Shown here: piece after piece, positions 1 to 6,088 of the stretch
Layout of the letters: each line of letters begins with the position of its first letter
Numbering within the stretch: position 1 is the first letter of the stretch
From: Planctomycetota bacterium
GTDB taxonomy: Bacteria; Planctomycetota; GCA-002687715; DRQF01
Direction: 5' to 3'
DNA length: 7,553 nt
Assembly: GCA_015485455.1 (NCBI GenBank)
Contig: WFTN01000014.1
Coordinates: 1 to 7,553 of the forward strand
The notes under the pieces: model-generated
Told to the model about the DNA's origin: nothing
What the model saw: the letters and a program-made list of their open reading frames with translations, nothing else
The model's database searches: none
Translations under genes and position numbers: made by a program

Positions 1-33
1 CCCTCATTCAGGCGAAGGCGGCGAGACGTACCG

Positions 34-39
34 AGGAGG
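34..39 (+). promoter_or_regulatory. Strong Shine-Dalgarno site of flagellin
   Basis: A full AGGAGG lies 5 nt before the ATG at 45. It is the strongest ribosome-binding site in the window, as expected for a very abundant structural protein. It also fixes the flagellin start. Confidence 0.85.
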
Positions 40-44
40 AAATC

Positions 45-878
45 ATGGGACTTAGAATCCAAACCAATGTGGCGTCATTGAACGCACAAAGAAATCTCTC
101 AGGAGCAAGCAAGGAACTTGCGGCATCTTTCCGCCGTTTGTCTACTGGGCTCCGTATCTCGACTGCTGCGGATGACGCCGCCGGCCTCGCTATTAGTGAG
201 CGCTTGCGGGCACGAATTCGCAGCATTCAGCAGTCTGAAAGAAACGCCAACGATGGCATTTCTTTGGTACAGACTGCGGAAGGCGCATTAGATGAGGTGA
301 ATAGTATTCTCATCCGTATGCGAGAACTCTCCATTCAAGCTGCCAATGGCACCTTGGCCACGGAGGACCAAAATACTCTCAACGAAGAGTTTCAAGCGAT
401 CAAGAACGAAATTGACCGTATTGCGCAGGCAACCAGTTTCTCTGGTCTGGATCTGCTCAACGGAACAACTGCGGCCATTCGCTTGCAAATTGGCCCAGGG
501 ACGACAGCGGGTGTTGACACCTTGGATGTCTCTCTGGTGGCTACAACTGCCAGCAACTTGGGAATTGCAACTCTGGGTATAGGCGCGACCTACACCGATA
601 AAACCGTGGCGATCGATGGCATTGACACAGCGATCAATTCTGTGACTCAATTGCGCGGTAGCTTGGGCGCTACTCAAAACCGTCTGGAAAGCACCATCGC
701 TCAGTTGCAAATTGATGAAGAGAACCTGTCTGCAGCGGAATCTCGTATCCGTGATCTCGACATCGCGAAGGAAACAGCAAACCTGACCAGGGCTTCGATC
801 CTACAGCAGGCGGCTATTTCCATTCTGCAACAGGCGAATGTTCAGCCTCAAAGCGCACTGTCTTTGCTGCAGGGTTAA
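45..878 (+). CDS. fliC: Flagellin (flagellar filament subunit)
   Basis: This gene encodes the structural subunit of the flagellar filament, exported through the flagellar type III apparatus and polymerised under the FliD cap. The 277-residue product has the conserved flagellin N-terminal D0/D1 helices (about residues 1-140, including NVASLNAQRNL near 8-18, GLRI at 35-38 and DDAAGLAIS at 43-51). A conserved C-terminal helical region spans about 195-277 and includes the RIRDLDIAKE stretch and a terminal ALSLLQG. Only about 55 residues separate the two parts, so the variable outer domains D2/D3 are nearly absent and this is a short flagellin. The start is the ATG at 45, with AGGAGG at 34-39 and a 5-nt spacer. 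It lies upstream of fliD, fliS and a FliT-like gene on the same strand. Its promoter is outside the window or in the first 30 bases. The family assignment is certain; the symbol fliC is generic because the genome may carry several flagellins. Confidence 0.97.
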   Translation: MGLRIQTNVASLNAQRNLSGASKELAASFRRLSTGLRISTAADDAAGLAISERLRARIRSIQQSERNANDGISLVQTAEGALDEVNSILIRMRELSIQAANGTLATEDQNTLNEEFQAIKNEIDRIAQATSFSGLDLLNGTTAAIRLQIGPGTTAGVDTLDVSLVATTASNLGIATLGIGATYTDKTVAIDGIDTAINSVTQLRGSLGATQNRLESTIAQLQIDEENLSAAESRIRDLDIAKETANLTRASILQQAAISILQQANVQPQSALSLLQG

Positions 879-939
879 TCAAACACAGGACATCGGGGTG
901 ATTCCTAAGTTCCCCGCGATGCCCTTCACCTCCTCGGTG

Positions 940-975
940 AGGTCGCTGGTTGCATGAAGATGCAATCAGCGGCCT
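940..975 (+). other. Strong 16-bp hairpin downstream of flagellin
   Basis: Arms 940-955 and 960-975 pair over 16 positions, with two G-T wobbles and the tetraloop GAAG (956-959). It is the most stable-looking hairpin of the series in this gap. The bases after it (ATATACCC) begin the next hairpin rather than a T-run. It may act as a factor-dependent termination site or as an mRNA 3'-end stabiliser for flagellin. Confidence 0.65.
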
Positions 976-977
976 AT

Positions 978-999
978 ATACCCGGAAATTTTCGGGTAT
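978..999 (+). other. Second strong hairpin (ATACCCG/CGGGTAT)
   Basis: ATACCCG (978-984) pairs perfectly with CGGGTAT (993-999). The interior GAAATTTT can extend the stem by a G-T and an A-T pair. It starts two bases after the preceding hairpin, so the two would stack or compete. No T-tract follows. Confidence 0.6.
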
Positions 1000-1118
1000 C
1001 AGAGGAAAAGCGTGACCATGTCAAGAATGGTCTCTCAGGAATGGCTGGATTCATCCGAAAATAGAGCAGGCCTCCATTTGGGGTCAGCAGTTTGTCCGGT
1101 CAGTAATAGGAGTATCTC

Positions 1119-2480
1119 ATGGGGAGCATTAGTTTTGGCGGTCTCGCCACTGGGCTTGATACAGGAGCGATCATTCAACAGCTCTTGGCAATCGAAGCTC
1201 GGCCGCTTCAAAGACTTGAGAGCCAACGTCGCGACCTGGTGTCAAAACGAGGCCAGTTTGATACTTTTAAGGCGAAACTGAAGACGCTCTCCGACAGGTT
1301 TCAGAAGCTCAAGGATGACAACGATACACTGAGGCTCTTTAAGGGCAGCTCCACTGACGAAGAAGTCGTCAAGATATCGGCGGAAGGCGCAGCGGTACCA
1401 GGCCAGTTTGCGGTAACAGTGAATAGTTTGGCTAAGGCTCAAAGTTTAGGGTACACCTCACAGCTCGCTGACGCTGACACAGATACTTTCACCAAGAGCG
1501 GAGCCATTGATATTTCAATTGGCGGTGGCGCTGCTACGACGATCAATATCGATGTGGGTGATACACTTCAGGATGCTCGGGATAAGATCAATGCAGGGGA
1601 CGCTGGTGTCCGGGCATCGATCATCAATGATGGCACTAACTTTCAGCTTGTGATCTCTTCGACAAAGACGGGAACCGACAACGCCTTTAGTTTGAGCGCG
1701 ACCGGTTTTCAACCAGACGAAACGCCCTTTGCTAGTACTCCCCTTAATCTGAGTACTGCAGCGAACGCGTCTTTTGATATTGATGGTCTGTCCATTACCA
1801 GTCAAAGCAATAAAGTCACAGAAGCTGTGGAAGGTGTAACCTTCGAATTGGTGAACACGAGCGCTCCAGGAACAAGCGTAGACGTCTCCATCGCAAGAGA
1901 CAACTCGGCCATTGGTGACAAGCTTGATGAAGTCGTTGAAGCGTACAATGATGTACTGAGTTTCATTGACGCTCAATCGGACAAGAGTGACATTGGCCTT
2001 CGGTCCATCAAGAATCAACTCAGGAACGCCGTGAGCACGACCTATGATCAAGCCGATTTCGGTTTTGTCGCTTTGGCCCAGGTTGGCATCAAGACGAACG
2101 CCGGTGGGCGTTTAGAACTTGATCGAGGCGATCTCGATACCGCTTTGGATAACAACTTTGAAGATGTCATCGAATTCTTCAATGGCAAAGCTGACGGATC
2201 TTTAGGGGGCATTGCTTCGGTCTTTGACACCGTCTTGAATGGCGATCCCAATGATCCAAGCATCAAAGGAATTCTTACGTCCGGTGAAGGGCTGCTTGCC
2301 GCTCGCCAAGAATCCCTATCTGCACGCATCCGATCGTTGGATCAACGCATCGACAATGGCGCTTTGCGACTAGAAAGAAAAGAAACAACTCTCACCCGAA
2401 GATTTGCTTCGTTTGAGGAACTCACTTCTCAGTATCAAGCACAGGGAAGTTTTCTCGCCGCCCAAGCGGCTCAGTTTTAG
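1119..2480 (+). CDS. fliD: Flagellar filament capping protein FliD (hook-associated protein 2)
   Basis: FliD forms the oligomeric cap at the growing filament tip and catalyses insertion of flagellin subunits. The 453-residue protein opens with the hallmark FliD N-terminal domain: SFGGLATGLDTGAIIQQLL at about 5-23, followed by a coiled-coil-like helix to about 66. A middle beta-rich section (about 80-215) contains a VPGQFAVTVNSLAKAQSL stretch at about 93-110, typical of these proteins. The FliD C-terminal domain (about 218-450) contains FDIDGLSI, a DKLDEVVEAYNDVLSFID helix and a final long amphipathic helix with Q/L/F repeats. The length is usual for the family. The ATG at 1119 has AGGAG at 1108-1112 with a 6-nt spacer. 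It is co-oriented with fliS 63 nt downstream, which suggests co-transcription. Confidence 0.96.
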   Translation: MGSISFGGLATGLDTGAIIQQLLAIEARPLQRLESQRRDLVSKRGQFDTFKAKLKTLSDRFQKLKDDNDTLRLFKGSSTDEEVVKISAEGAAVPGQFAVTVNSLAKAQSLGYTSQLADADTDTFTKSGAIDISIGGGAATTINIDVGDTLQDARDKINAGDAGVRASIINDGTNFQLVISSTKTGTDNAFSLSATGFQPDETPFASTPLNLSTAANASFDIDGLSITSQSNKVTEAVEGVTFELVNTSAPGTSVDVSIARDNSAIGDKLDEVVEAYNDVLSFIDAQSDKSDIGLRSIKNQLRNAVSTTYDQADFGFVALAQVGIKTNAGGRLELDRGDLDTALDNNFEDVIEFFNGKADGSLGGIASVFDTVLNGDPNDPSIKGILTSGEGLLAARQESLSARIRSLDQRIDNGALRLERKETTLTRRFASFEELTSQYQAQGSFLAAQAAQF

Positions 2481-2543
2481 ATAGATTTAATGGGCACATC
2501 TTTGGTGATGGCCTGAGGCGGGACCAAGAGGAAGGGCAAAGTT

Positions 2544-2930
2544 TTGGCACCAGTGAACGCAACACTCGAATATACGAAGAATGCCGTGATGACGGCTTCG
2601 AAGGCCAAGCTCATCGTCATGTTGTATGACGGAGCAATTCGCTTCGCGGAGCAAGCTCGTTTCAACGGCAATCGTGGCAACTACGCCGCCTGCGGCACAG
2701 CAATCAGCAATTGCTATAATATTGTTTCTGAGCTGAAAGTAGCTCTGGATCCTGAACCCGGCGGCGAGATTGGCAAAAAGATCACAGAAGATCTGTCTGC
2801 TCTTTATGCGTATGTCTTGGAGCAGCTCGTTGAAGCGAATGTCGAACGCAATATGGATAACATCGGCAACGTACTTGAGGTCCTCACGGTCCTAAAAGAA
2901 GGCTGGGATGGCGCGGCCCAACAGATCTGA
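2544..2930 (+). CDS. fliS: Flagellar export chaperone FliS
   Basis: FliS is the cytoplasmic chaperone that binds the disordered C-terminus of flagellin, prevents premature polymerisation and delivers it to the export gate. The 128-residue all-helical product matches the family in length. It carries the diagnostic segment EYTKNAVMTASKAKLIVMLYDGAIRF (about 9-34), in which MLYDG is nearly invariant, and a C-terminal helix ending VLKEGWDGAAQQI. The start is a TTG at 2544, served by a purine-rich GAGGAAGGG at 2528-2536. No ATG lies in frame after the upstream stop at 2514; the only near alternative is GTG at 2553, which is too far from the ribosome-binding site. The 63-nt gap from fliD shows no hairpin, consistent with an operon. 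The 3' end overlaps the next ORF by 23 nt if that ORF starts at 2908. Confidence 0.95.
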   Translation: MAPVNATLEYTKNAVMTASKAKLIVMLYDGAIRFAEQARFNGNRGNYAACGTAISNCYNIVSELKVALDPEPGGEIGKKITEDLSALYAYVLEQLVEANVERNMDNIGNVLEVLTVLKEGWDGAAQQI

Positions 2931-3333
2931 GAAAAGGACCATTGCCGGAATGAACAACTACTCCATTACGCCGGACTTTTGGGAGAAGCTCTCCCAAGTC
3001 CGGACTGTCTCGAGGCTGACATTGAATGCCCTTGAAGACAATGATATCGACGAAGTCGAAAGGCTTTCGAAAGAGTCTGACGCCCTCATGGCGGAAATCA
3101 GGCCCGTTATCGTGGCTCGGGCCGAAGCGACGGAGCGCAATGAAGACGACCTCCTTCTGAAAGAGCTTCTTGTTGAACTTCAAAAGATGAATGATCGTAT
3201 CTTGGAAGAGGTCATACTCCACCGAGACGCAACGAAGAAAGAACTTTGCACCATTCGCGAAAGCAAACTGCGCTTGGTGCACTACAAGAGTAATATCAAA
3301 CCCGATCCAGCACTTTTGAACACACATAGCTAA
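2908..3333 (+). CDS. Putative flagellar FliT/FlgN-like chaperone
   Basis: This is a small, soluble, highly charged and helix-rich protein of 141 residues, with no signal peptide or membrane segment. Heptad-like leucine spacing runs through VSRLTLNALEDNDIDEVERLSKESDALMAEI and LLLKELLVELQKMNDRILEEVILHRD, ending in a KLRLVHYKSN stretch and a short polar tail. This architecture, directly after fliD and fliS, is typical of FliT (FliD chaperone) or FlgN (hook-filament junction chaperone). Those families diverge so strongly that I rely on size, helicity and position, not on a signature motif. Two starts compete: ATG 2908 (AGAAGG at 2897-2902, spacer 5 nt, overlapping fliS by 23 nt, suggesting translational coupling) and ATG 2950 (AAAGGA at 2933-2938, spacer 11 nt, giving 127 residues beginning MNNYS). 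The gene is very likely real; the chaperone role is inference. Confidence 0.65.
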   Translation: MARPNRSEKRTIAGMNNYSITPDFWEKLSQVRTVSRLTLNALEDNDIDEVERLSKESDALMAEIRPVIVARAEATERNEDDLLLKELLVELQKMNDRILEEVILHRDATKKELCTIRESKLRLVHYKSNIKPDPALLNTHS

Positions 3334-3338
3334 CTAAC

Positions 3339-3352
3339 AATTCGGAATTCGG
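3339..3352 (+). repeat. Tandem duplication of AATTCGG
   Basis: AATTCGG occurs twice back to back (3339-3345 and 3346-3352). A further ATTCG at 3356-3360 begins the long inverted repeat. It is a very short repeat with no known role and may simply reflect slippage next to the hairpin. Confidence 0.5.
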
Positions 3353-3355
3353 CTT

Positions 3356-3419
3356 ATTCGCCAGTTTGCATCTGTTCTCTGCAGTCACGGCAGCGGAGAA
3401 CAGTTGCAAACTGGCGAAT
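3356..3419. repeat. 64-nt inverted repeat / long hairpin after the flagellar cluster
   Basis: Arms ATTCGCCAGTTTGCA (3356-3370) and TGCAAACTGGCGAAT (3405-3419) are perfectly complementary over 15 bp. After a single T-T mismatch the stem continues for 8 bp (CTGTTCTC 3372-3379 with GAGAACAG 3396-3403). A G-T pair and two G-C pairs then close a loop of about 10 nt. It starts 22 nt after the stop of the last flagellar gene and precedes a small ORF. There is no T-tract on either side, and the stem is longer than a usual intrinsic terminator. It may be a terminator, an RNase III-type processing site, a leader element of the next gene or a small mobile palindrome; the sequence alone does not decide. 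The pairing itself is directly visible. Confidence 0.85.
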
Positions 3420-3480
3420 CTGTTTGTGGGTCTTCCAAAATTTCTGTGTCCACCTTCCCAAGGGATGACGTCTTCATGGT

Positions 3481-3485
3481 AGGAG
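3481..3485 (+). promoter_or_regulatory. Shine-Dalgarno site of the small ORF at 3492
   Basis: AGGAG lies 6 nt before GTG 3492 and 9 nt before ATG 3495. Both codons are in the same frame, so either can be used. The site is the main evidence that the short downstream ORF is translated. Confidence 0.55.
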
Positions 3486-3491
3486 CTCATT

Positions 3492-3734
3492 GTGATGCCT
3501 AATTACCATGACCGTTTTCTTCGTAACGTTTTCTCAATCCCGGCTAAGGCGCTAGGCATCGTTCTTATCTCGCGTTTTTCTGAATTGACTGTTGAGCAGA
3601 ATCGCAAAATTGACGACGCCAACCTCAATCAACTGGCCGACTATTTGGAACGCGTTTGTGTGGCCAAGACAGTTGCGGAAGTACTTCGGTCGTGTCACAG
3701 ACGAAGTGAGAAAGCAATCATACCTTTGGCGTAA
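3492..3734 (+). CDS. Small hypothetical protein (80 aa)
   Basis: I do not recognise this gene. The 79- or 80-residue product (GTG 3492 or ATG 3495) is soluble in character. It has a basic N-terminus (MMPNYHDRFLRNVF), a short hydrophobic stretch (ALGIVLISRF) too short for a membrane helix, and an amphipathic helical C-terminal half (LNQLADYLERVCVAKTVAEVLRSC). Two cysteines are present but there is no zinc-binding spacing. Support for a real gene is the AGGAG 6-9 nt upstream, the absence of a better ORF on either strand, and a hairpin starting right after the TAA. It follows the flagellar cluster on the same strand, 158 nt downstream and beyond a long inverted repeat. It is therefore probably a separate unit, although read-through from the flagellar operon is possible. 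No function is proposed. Confidence 0.5.
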   Translation: MMPNYHDRFLRNVFSIPAKALGIVLISRFSELTVEQNRKIDDANLNQLADYLERVCVAKTVAEVLRSCHRRSEKAIIPLA

Positions 3735-3770
3735 TGGGCGGCATGGCAAAGGGCTTTGACATACCGCCCA
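3735..3770. terminator. Candidate hairpin terminator between convergent genes
   Basis: TGGGCGG (3735-3741) pairs perfectly with CCGCCCA (3764-3770). The interior CAAA/TTTG (3747-3750 and 3755-3758) can extend the structure. It begins at the base after the stop of the small + strand ORF and lies 27 nt beyond the stop of the - strand phosphorylase gene, a natural place for a shared terminator. The lack of a clear T-run on either side lowers confidence. Confidence 0.45.
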
Positions 3771-3796
3771 CAAACTCATGAACAAGCAGGGGCTGA

Positions 3797-5941
3797 CTAG
3801 CGGTAATACTTCTCGGCGTACTCGCGGACCATGCGTTGCGTGGTGAAGTAGGGGGTGACCGTCTTGATGCTGTTGCGCATGCGGTCGATCCAGTTTTGGG
3901 GTAGTCCGTTTTCGTCGCGATCGTAGAAGAGCGGGACAATCTCGTTTTCTAAGATTGACATGAGACTCTCGGCATCTTCGGCGTCGATCTCTTCTTCCGG
4001 ACGTTCGGACCAACCTTCGCCAATGGTCCAGCCATTGAGTGGGCTGGCGCCTTCTACCCACCAACCATCTTTGGTTGACAACGTCAGACCACCATTGGGG
4101 CAAACCTTCATACCGCTGGTGCCGCTGGCTTCCTTGGGAGGACGGGGTGTATTGAGCCAAACATCACAACCTTGGACCAAACGTCGGGCGACTCCGATGT
4201 CATAGTCTTCCAGGAGAACGACGCGCCCAAATAGGTCACTGTCGTTGGTGAACTCGATGACCTCTTGAAGTAGTTTCTTGCCGCCATCGTCCGCTGGGTG
4301 CGCTTTACCTGCAAGGATTATCTGCACTGGGCGTTCGCTATTGCCAAGGAGAGCTTTCAAACGGTCGATGTGCCTGAACAAGAGTGTTGCCCTTTTGTAA
4401 GTGGCAAAACGCCTGGCAAAGCCGATGGTGAGGGCATTTGAGTCAAGTCCAGTGATGCGCCCGACTAAAGTGTTGCGCTCGACGTTGCGAAGAATTAACT
4501 GCTGCTCTGCACGTCGTACAACTTCGTCCAATAGTCGGACTCGCTGGCGGCGTCTGGCCTCCCAAAGATCGTCGGCAGGAACATCGTCGATCTTGTCCCA
4601 CATGTCTCGATCTTCGATACGGCTCACCCAGTCAGGGGATAAGTAATGAGAGAATACGCGGCGCATTTCCGGGCCGACCCAAACTCCGGTGTGAATGCCG
4701 TTTGTGACGTGGCCGATTGGCACATTCTCTTCTGAACTTTCTGGCCACATGCAGTTCCATTGGCGTCTAGAGACCTCACCGTGAAGTTTGCTGACACCAT
4801 TGATGGAACCACTAAACCTAATCGCCAGAGAGGTCATTTCAAAGTCGCCATTGGCCTCGGTACCTGTTCGATGACCGAGCTCGAAGAACTCATCTGCGCT
4901 GAGTTGTAGTTTTTCTAATTGTGGGACGAAGTAGGGCTCCATCAGTTCCCGACGGAAGACTTCATGGCCGGCAGAAACCGGTGTATGGGTGGTAAATACG
5001 TTTGATGGTCGCAGGCGTTCTTGAGCATCTGGGAAACTGAGGCCTTCTTCTTCCATGAGACTAGCACAGCGTTCCAGAACCAAGAACGCACTGTGGCCTT
5101 CATTCATGTGGAAACGTTGTGGTTTGATATTGAGAGCCGATAGGGCTCGGACACCCCCCACTCCTAAGACAATTTCTTGGCGCAAGCGGGTGTCGCGGTC
5201 GGAATCATAGAGTTTGGAGGTGATGTTACGGTCTTCGTGCCAATTCTCTTTCAAATAGGAATCCAGAAGGAGCAAACTCGATCGGCCGACTTGGGCAACC
5301 CAAACCCGTAGTTTGACTTCTCGGTTCGGCAGGCGAACGGTCACTTTGAGGGGAGTACCGTCGTCATGCTCAATTTGCTTAATCGGAAGGTTGTGGCAGC
5401 CGTGCTCGTCGAAATGCTCGAGTTGCCAATTGTCCAAAGAGAATCGCTGGTGAAAGTACCCTTGACGATACAGAAGGCCAACACCGACGAATGGCAGCCC
5501 CAAGTCGCTGGCGCTCCTGACATGATCGCCAGCTAAAATACCTAAGCCCCCGGAATAAATTGGCAGGCTTTGGTGCATACCGAATTCCGCCGAGAAATAG
5601 GCCACCATCGGTGCCTGCTCTATGGAAAGATCGCTGGTGCCACGAACAGTGGGATTGAGCTTGAATCGCCCCCCTTCTTCTAAGTCTTGGCCCATGTGGT
5701 CATGGATCTCCCGTAATTCATCGCAGATCTCCTTCTGGACTGAAAGGGCCATCTTTTGGTCCTTGGTGAGGGAGCGGAGTAGCAGAATCGGGTTGTGGTT
5801 GACTTCGTTCCAAAGTCCGGGAGCCAAGCGAGAGAAGAATCTCCGGGCCTGAGCGTCGGTGTTCCACCAGAAGTTGTAGGCCAAGTCAAGAACAGGTTCG
5901 AGTGCTTCAGGAACCCAGGGTGCATGTCCGTATGTCTTCAT
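3797..5941 (-). CDS. glgP: Alpha-glucan (glycogen/maltodextrin) phosphorylase, GT35
   Basis: This enzyme catalyses phosphorolysis of alpha-1,4-glucan ends to glucose-1-phosphate, using a pyridoxal-phosphate cofactor, in cytoplasmic glycogen or maltodextrin turnover. From ATG 5941 the 714-residue product begins with a DUF3417-like segment (LDLAYNFWWNTDA, about 18-30). The catalytic parts follow: AYFSAEFGMHQSLPIYSGGLGILAGDH (114-140), FHMNEGHSAF (277-286), FTTHTPVSAGHEVF (316-329), GHVTNGIH (410-417), RFATYKRA (511-518) and the PLP site EASGTSGMK with the expected Schiff-base lysine at 612. It ends MVREYAEKYYR, the usual C-terminus of the alpha-glucan phosphorylase subfamily related to the Thermus and Thermotoga enzymes. 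It is shorter than those but lacks no motif I know of. TTG 5944 is an in-frame alternative start; ATG 5941 is preferred, with a weak GGA 9 nt upstream. It is convergent with the small ORF and divergent from a membrane-protein gene. Confidence 0.94.
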   Translation of the reverse strand: MKTYGHAPWVPEALEPVLDLAYNFWWNTDAQARRFFSRLAPGLWNEVNHNPILLLRSLTKDQKMALSVQKEICDELREIHDHMGQDLEEGGRFKLNPTVRGTSDLSIEQAPMVAYFSAEFGMHQSLPIYSGGLGILAGDHVRSASDLGLPFVGVGLLYRQGYFHQRFSLDNWQLEHFDEHGCHNLPIKQIEHDDGTPLKVTVRLPNREVKLRVWVAQVGRSSLLLLDSYLKENWHEDRNITSKLYDSDRDTRLRQEIVLGVGGVRALSALNIKPQRFHMNEGHSAFLVLERCASLMEEEGLSFPDAQERLRPSNVFTTHTPVSAGHEVFRRELMEPYFVPQLEKLQLSADEFFELGHRTGTEANGDFEMTSLAIRFSGSINGVSKLHGEVSRRQWNCMWPESSEENVPIGHVTNGIHTGVWVGPEMRRVFSHYLSPDWVSRIEDRDMWDKIDDVPADDLWEARRRQRVRLLDEVVRRAEQQLILRNVERNTLVGRITGLDSNALTIGFARRFATYKRATLLFRHIDRLKALLGNSERPVQIILAGKAHPADDGGKKLLQEVIEFTNDSDLFGRVVLLEDYDIGVARRLVQGCDVWLNTPRPPKEASGTSGMKVCPNGGLTLSTKDGWWVEGASPLNGWTIGEGWSERPEEEIDAEDAESLMSILENEIVPLFYDRDENGLPQNWIDRMRNSIKTVTPYFTTQRMVREYAEKYYR

Positions 5942-6052
5942 CAATCACATTCCATTGTAGTTGGTTGCGGCGAGAGTAGGATATCAATGCCCAATCAGGT
6001 TGCCAGACCTTTGTCGGTCCGAGTCGTAATCCTACCTCGGAAGCAGCATCAA

Positions 6053-6069
6053 ATTGGGACGGTCCCAAT
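6053..6069. promoter_or_regulatory. Perfect 17-bp operator-like palindrome
   Basis: ATTGGGAC (6053-6060) and GTCCCAAT (6062-6069) are perfect inverted copies around a single G. The size and symmetry suit a dimeric repressor or activator. It lies 26 nt before the TTG start of the membrane-protein gene and 111 nt upstream of glgP, so a bound protein could affect one or both. As RNA it would give only a 6-7 bp hairpin, so a DNA operator is the likelier reading. The regulator is unknown. Confidence 0.55.
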
Positions 6070-6083
6070 CCGTTCCCTGTTTC

Positions 6084-6088
6084 AGGAG
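6084..6088 (+). promoter_or_regulatory. Shine-Dalgarno site fixing a TTG start
   Basis: AGGAG is followed by a 7-nt spacer and TTG at 6096. This favours TTG 6096 over the more upstream in-frame TTG 6054, which lies inside the palindrome and lacks a ribosome-binding site. Confidence 0.7.

Larger units (their letters stand above)
879..1118 (+). other. Structured flagellin-fliD intergenic region (240 nt)
   Basis: No credible gene lies here. The first 155 nt fold as a series of consecutive stem-loops: 891-921 (CATCG/CGATG plus GGG/CCC, one bulge), about 928-943 (ACCTC/GAGGT), 940-975 (16 bp), 978-999 (at least 7 bp) and 1014-1032 (GACCAT/ATGGTC, 7-nt loop). None is followed by a T-run, so none is a textbook intrinsic terminator. 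Downstream are two direct GGTCAG copies (1082-1087 and 1098-1103) and the fliD ribosome-binding site AGGAG (1108-1112). I could not place a convincing sigma-70, sigma-28 or sigma-54 promoter. The region could end or stabilise the flagellin mRNA 3' end, or act as a leader that sets the fliC to fliD ratio; both roles are inferred. Confidence 0.6.

Noticed and set aside
1077..1096. Possible sigma-54 promoter (TTGGGG...TTTGT) upstream of fliD
   Set aside because: The GG-N10-GC core of sigma-54 promoters is not satisfied; the -12 element has GT instead of GC at the needed place.
1082..1103. Direct repeat of GGTCAG upstream of fliD
   Set aside because: Two 6-mers 16 nt apart are too short to treat as a regulatory element without conservation data.
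1012..1281. + strand ORF of 89 codons at the start of fliD
   Set aside because: It overlaps fliD in another frame, carries no recognisable feature and lacks a ribosome-binding site. It also includes a hairpin and the fliD leader.
1515..2051. - strand ORF of 178 codons inside fliD
   Set aside because: It is entirely antisense to an unmistakable fliD and has no domain.
2884..3327. - strand ORF of 147 codons antisense to the FliT-like gene
   Set aside because: The + strand ORF is operon-compatible, has ribosome-binding sites and a helical heptad pattern. The antisense product has none of these.
3552..4160. - strand ORF of 202 codons overlapping the small ORF and the glgP 3' end
   Set aside because: The translation is rich in Arg and Pro, typical of an out-of-frame read of glgP. 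It extends through the intergenic hairpin, and glgP itself has full motif support.
5954..5987. TTGATA ... TACAAT on the - strand as a glgP promoter
   Set aside because: The hexamers look good, but the spacer is 22 nt instead of about 17, and the -10 box would lie only 12 nt from the start codon.
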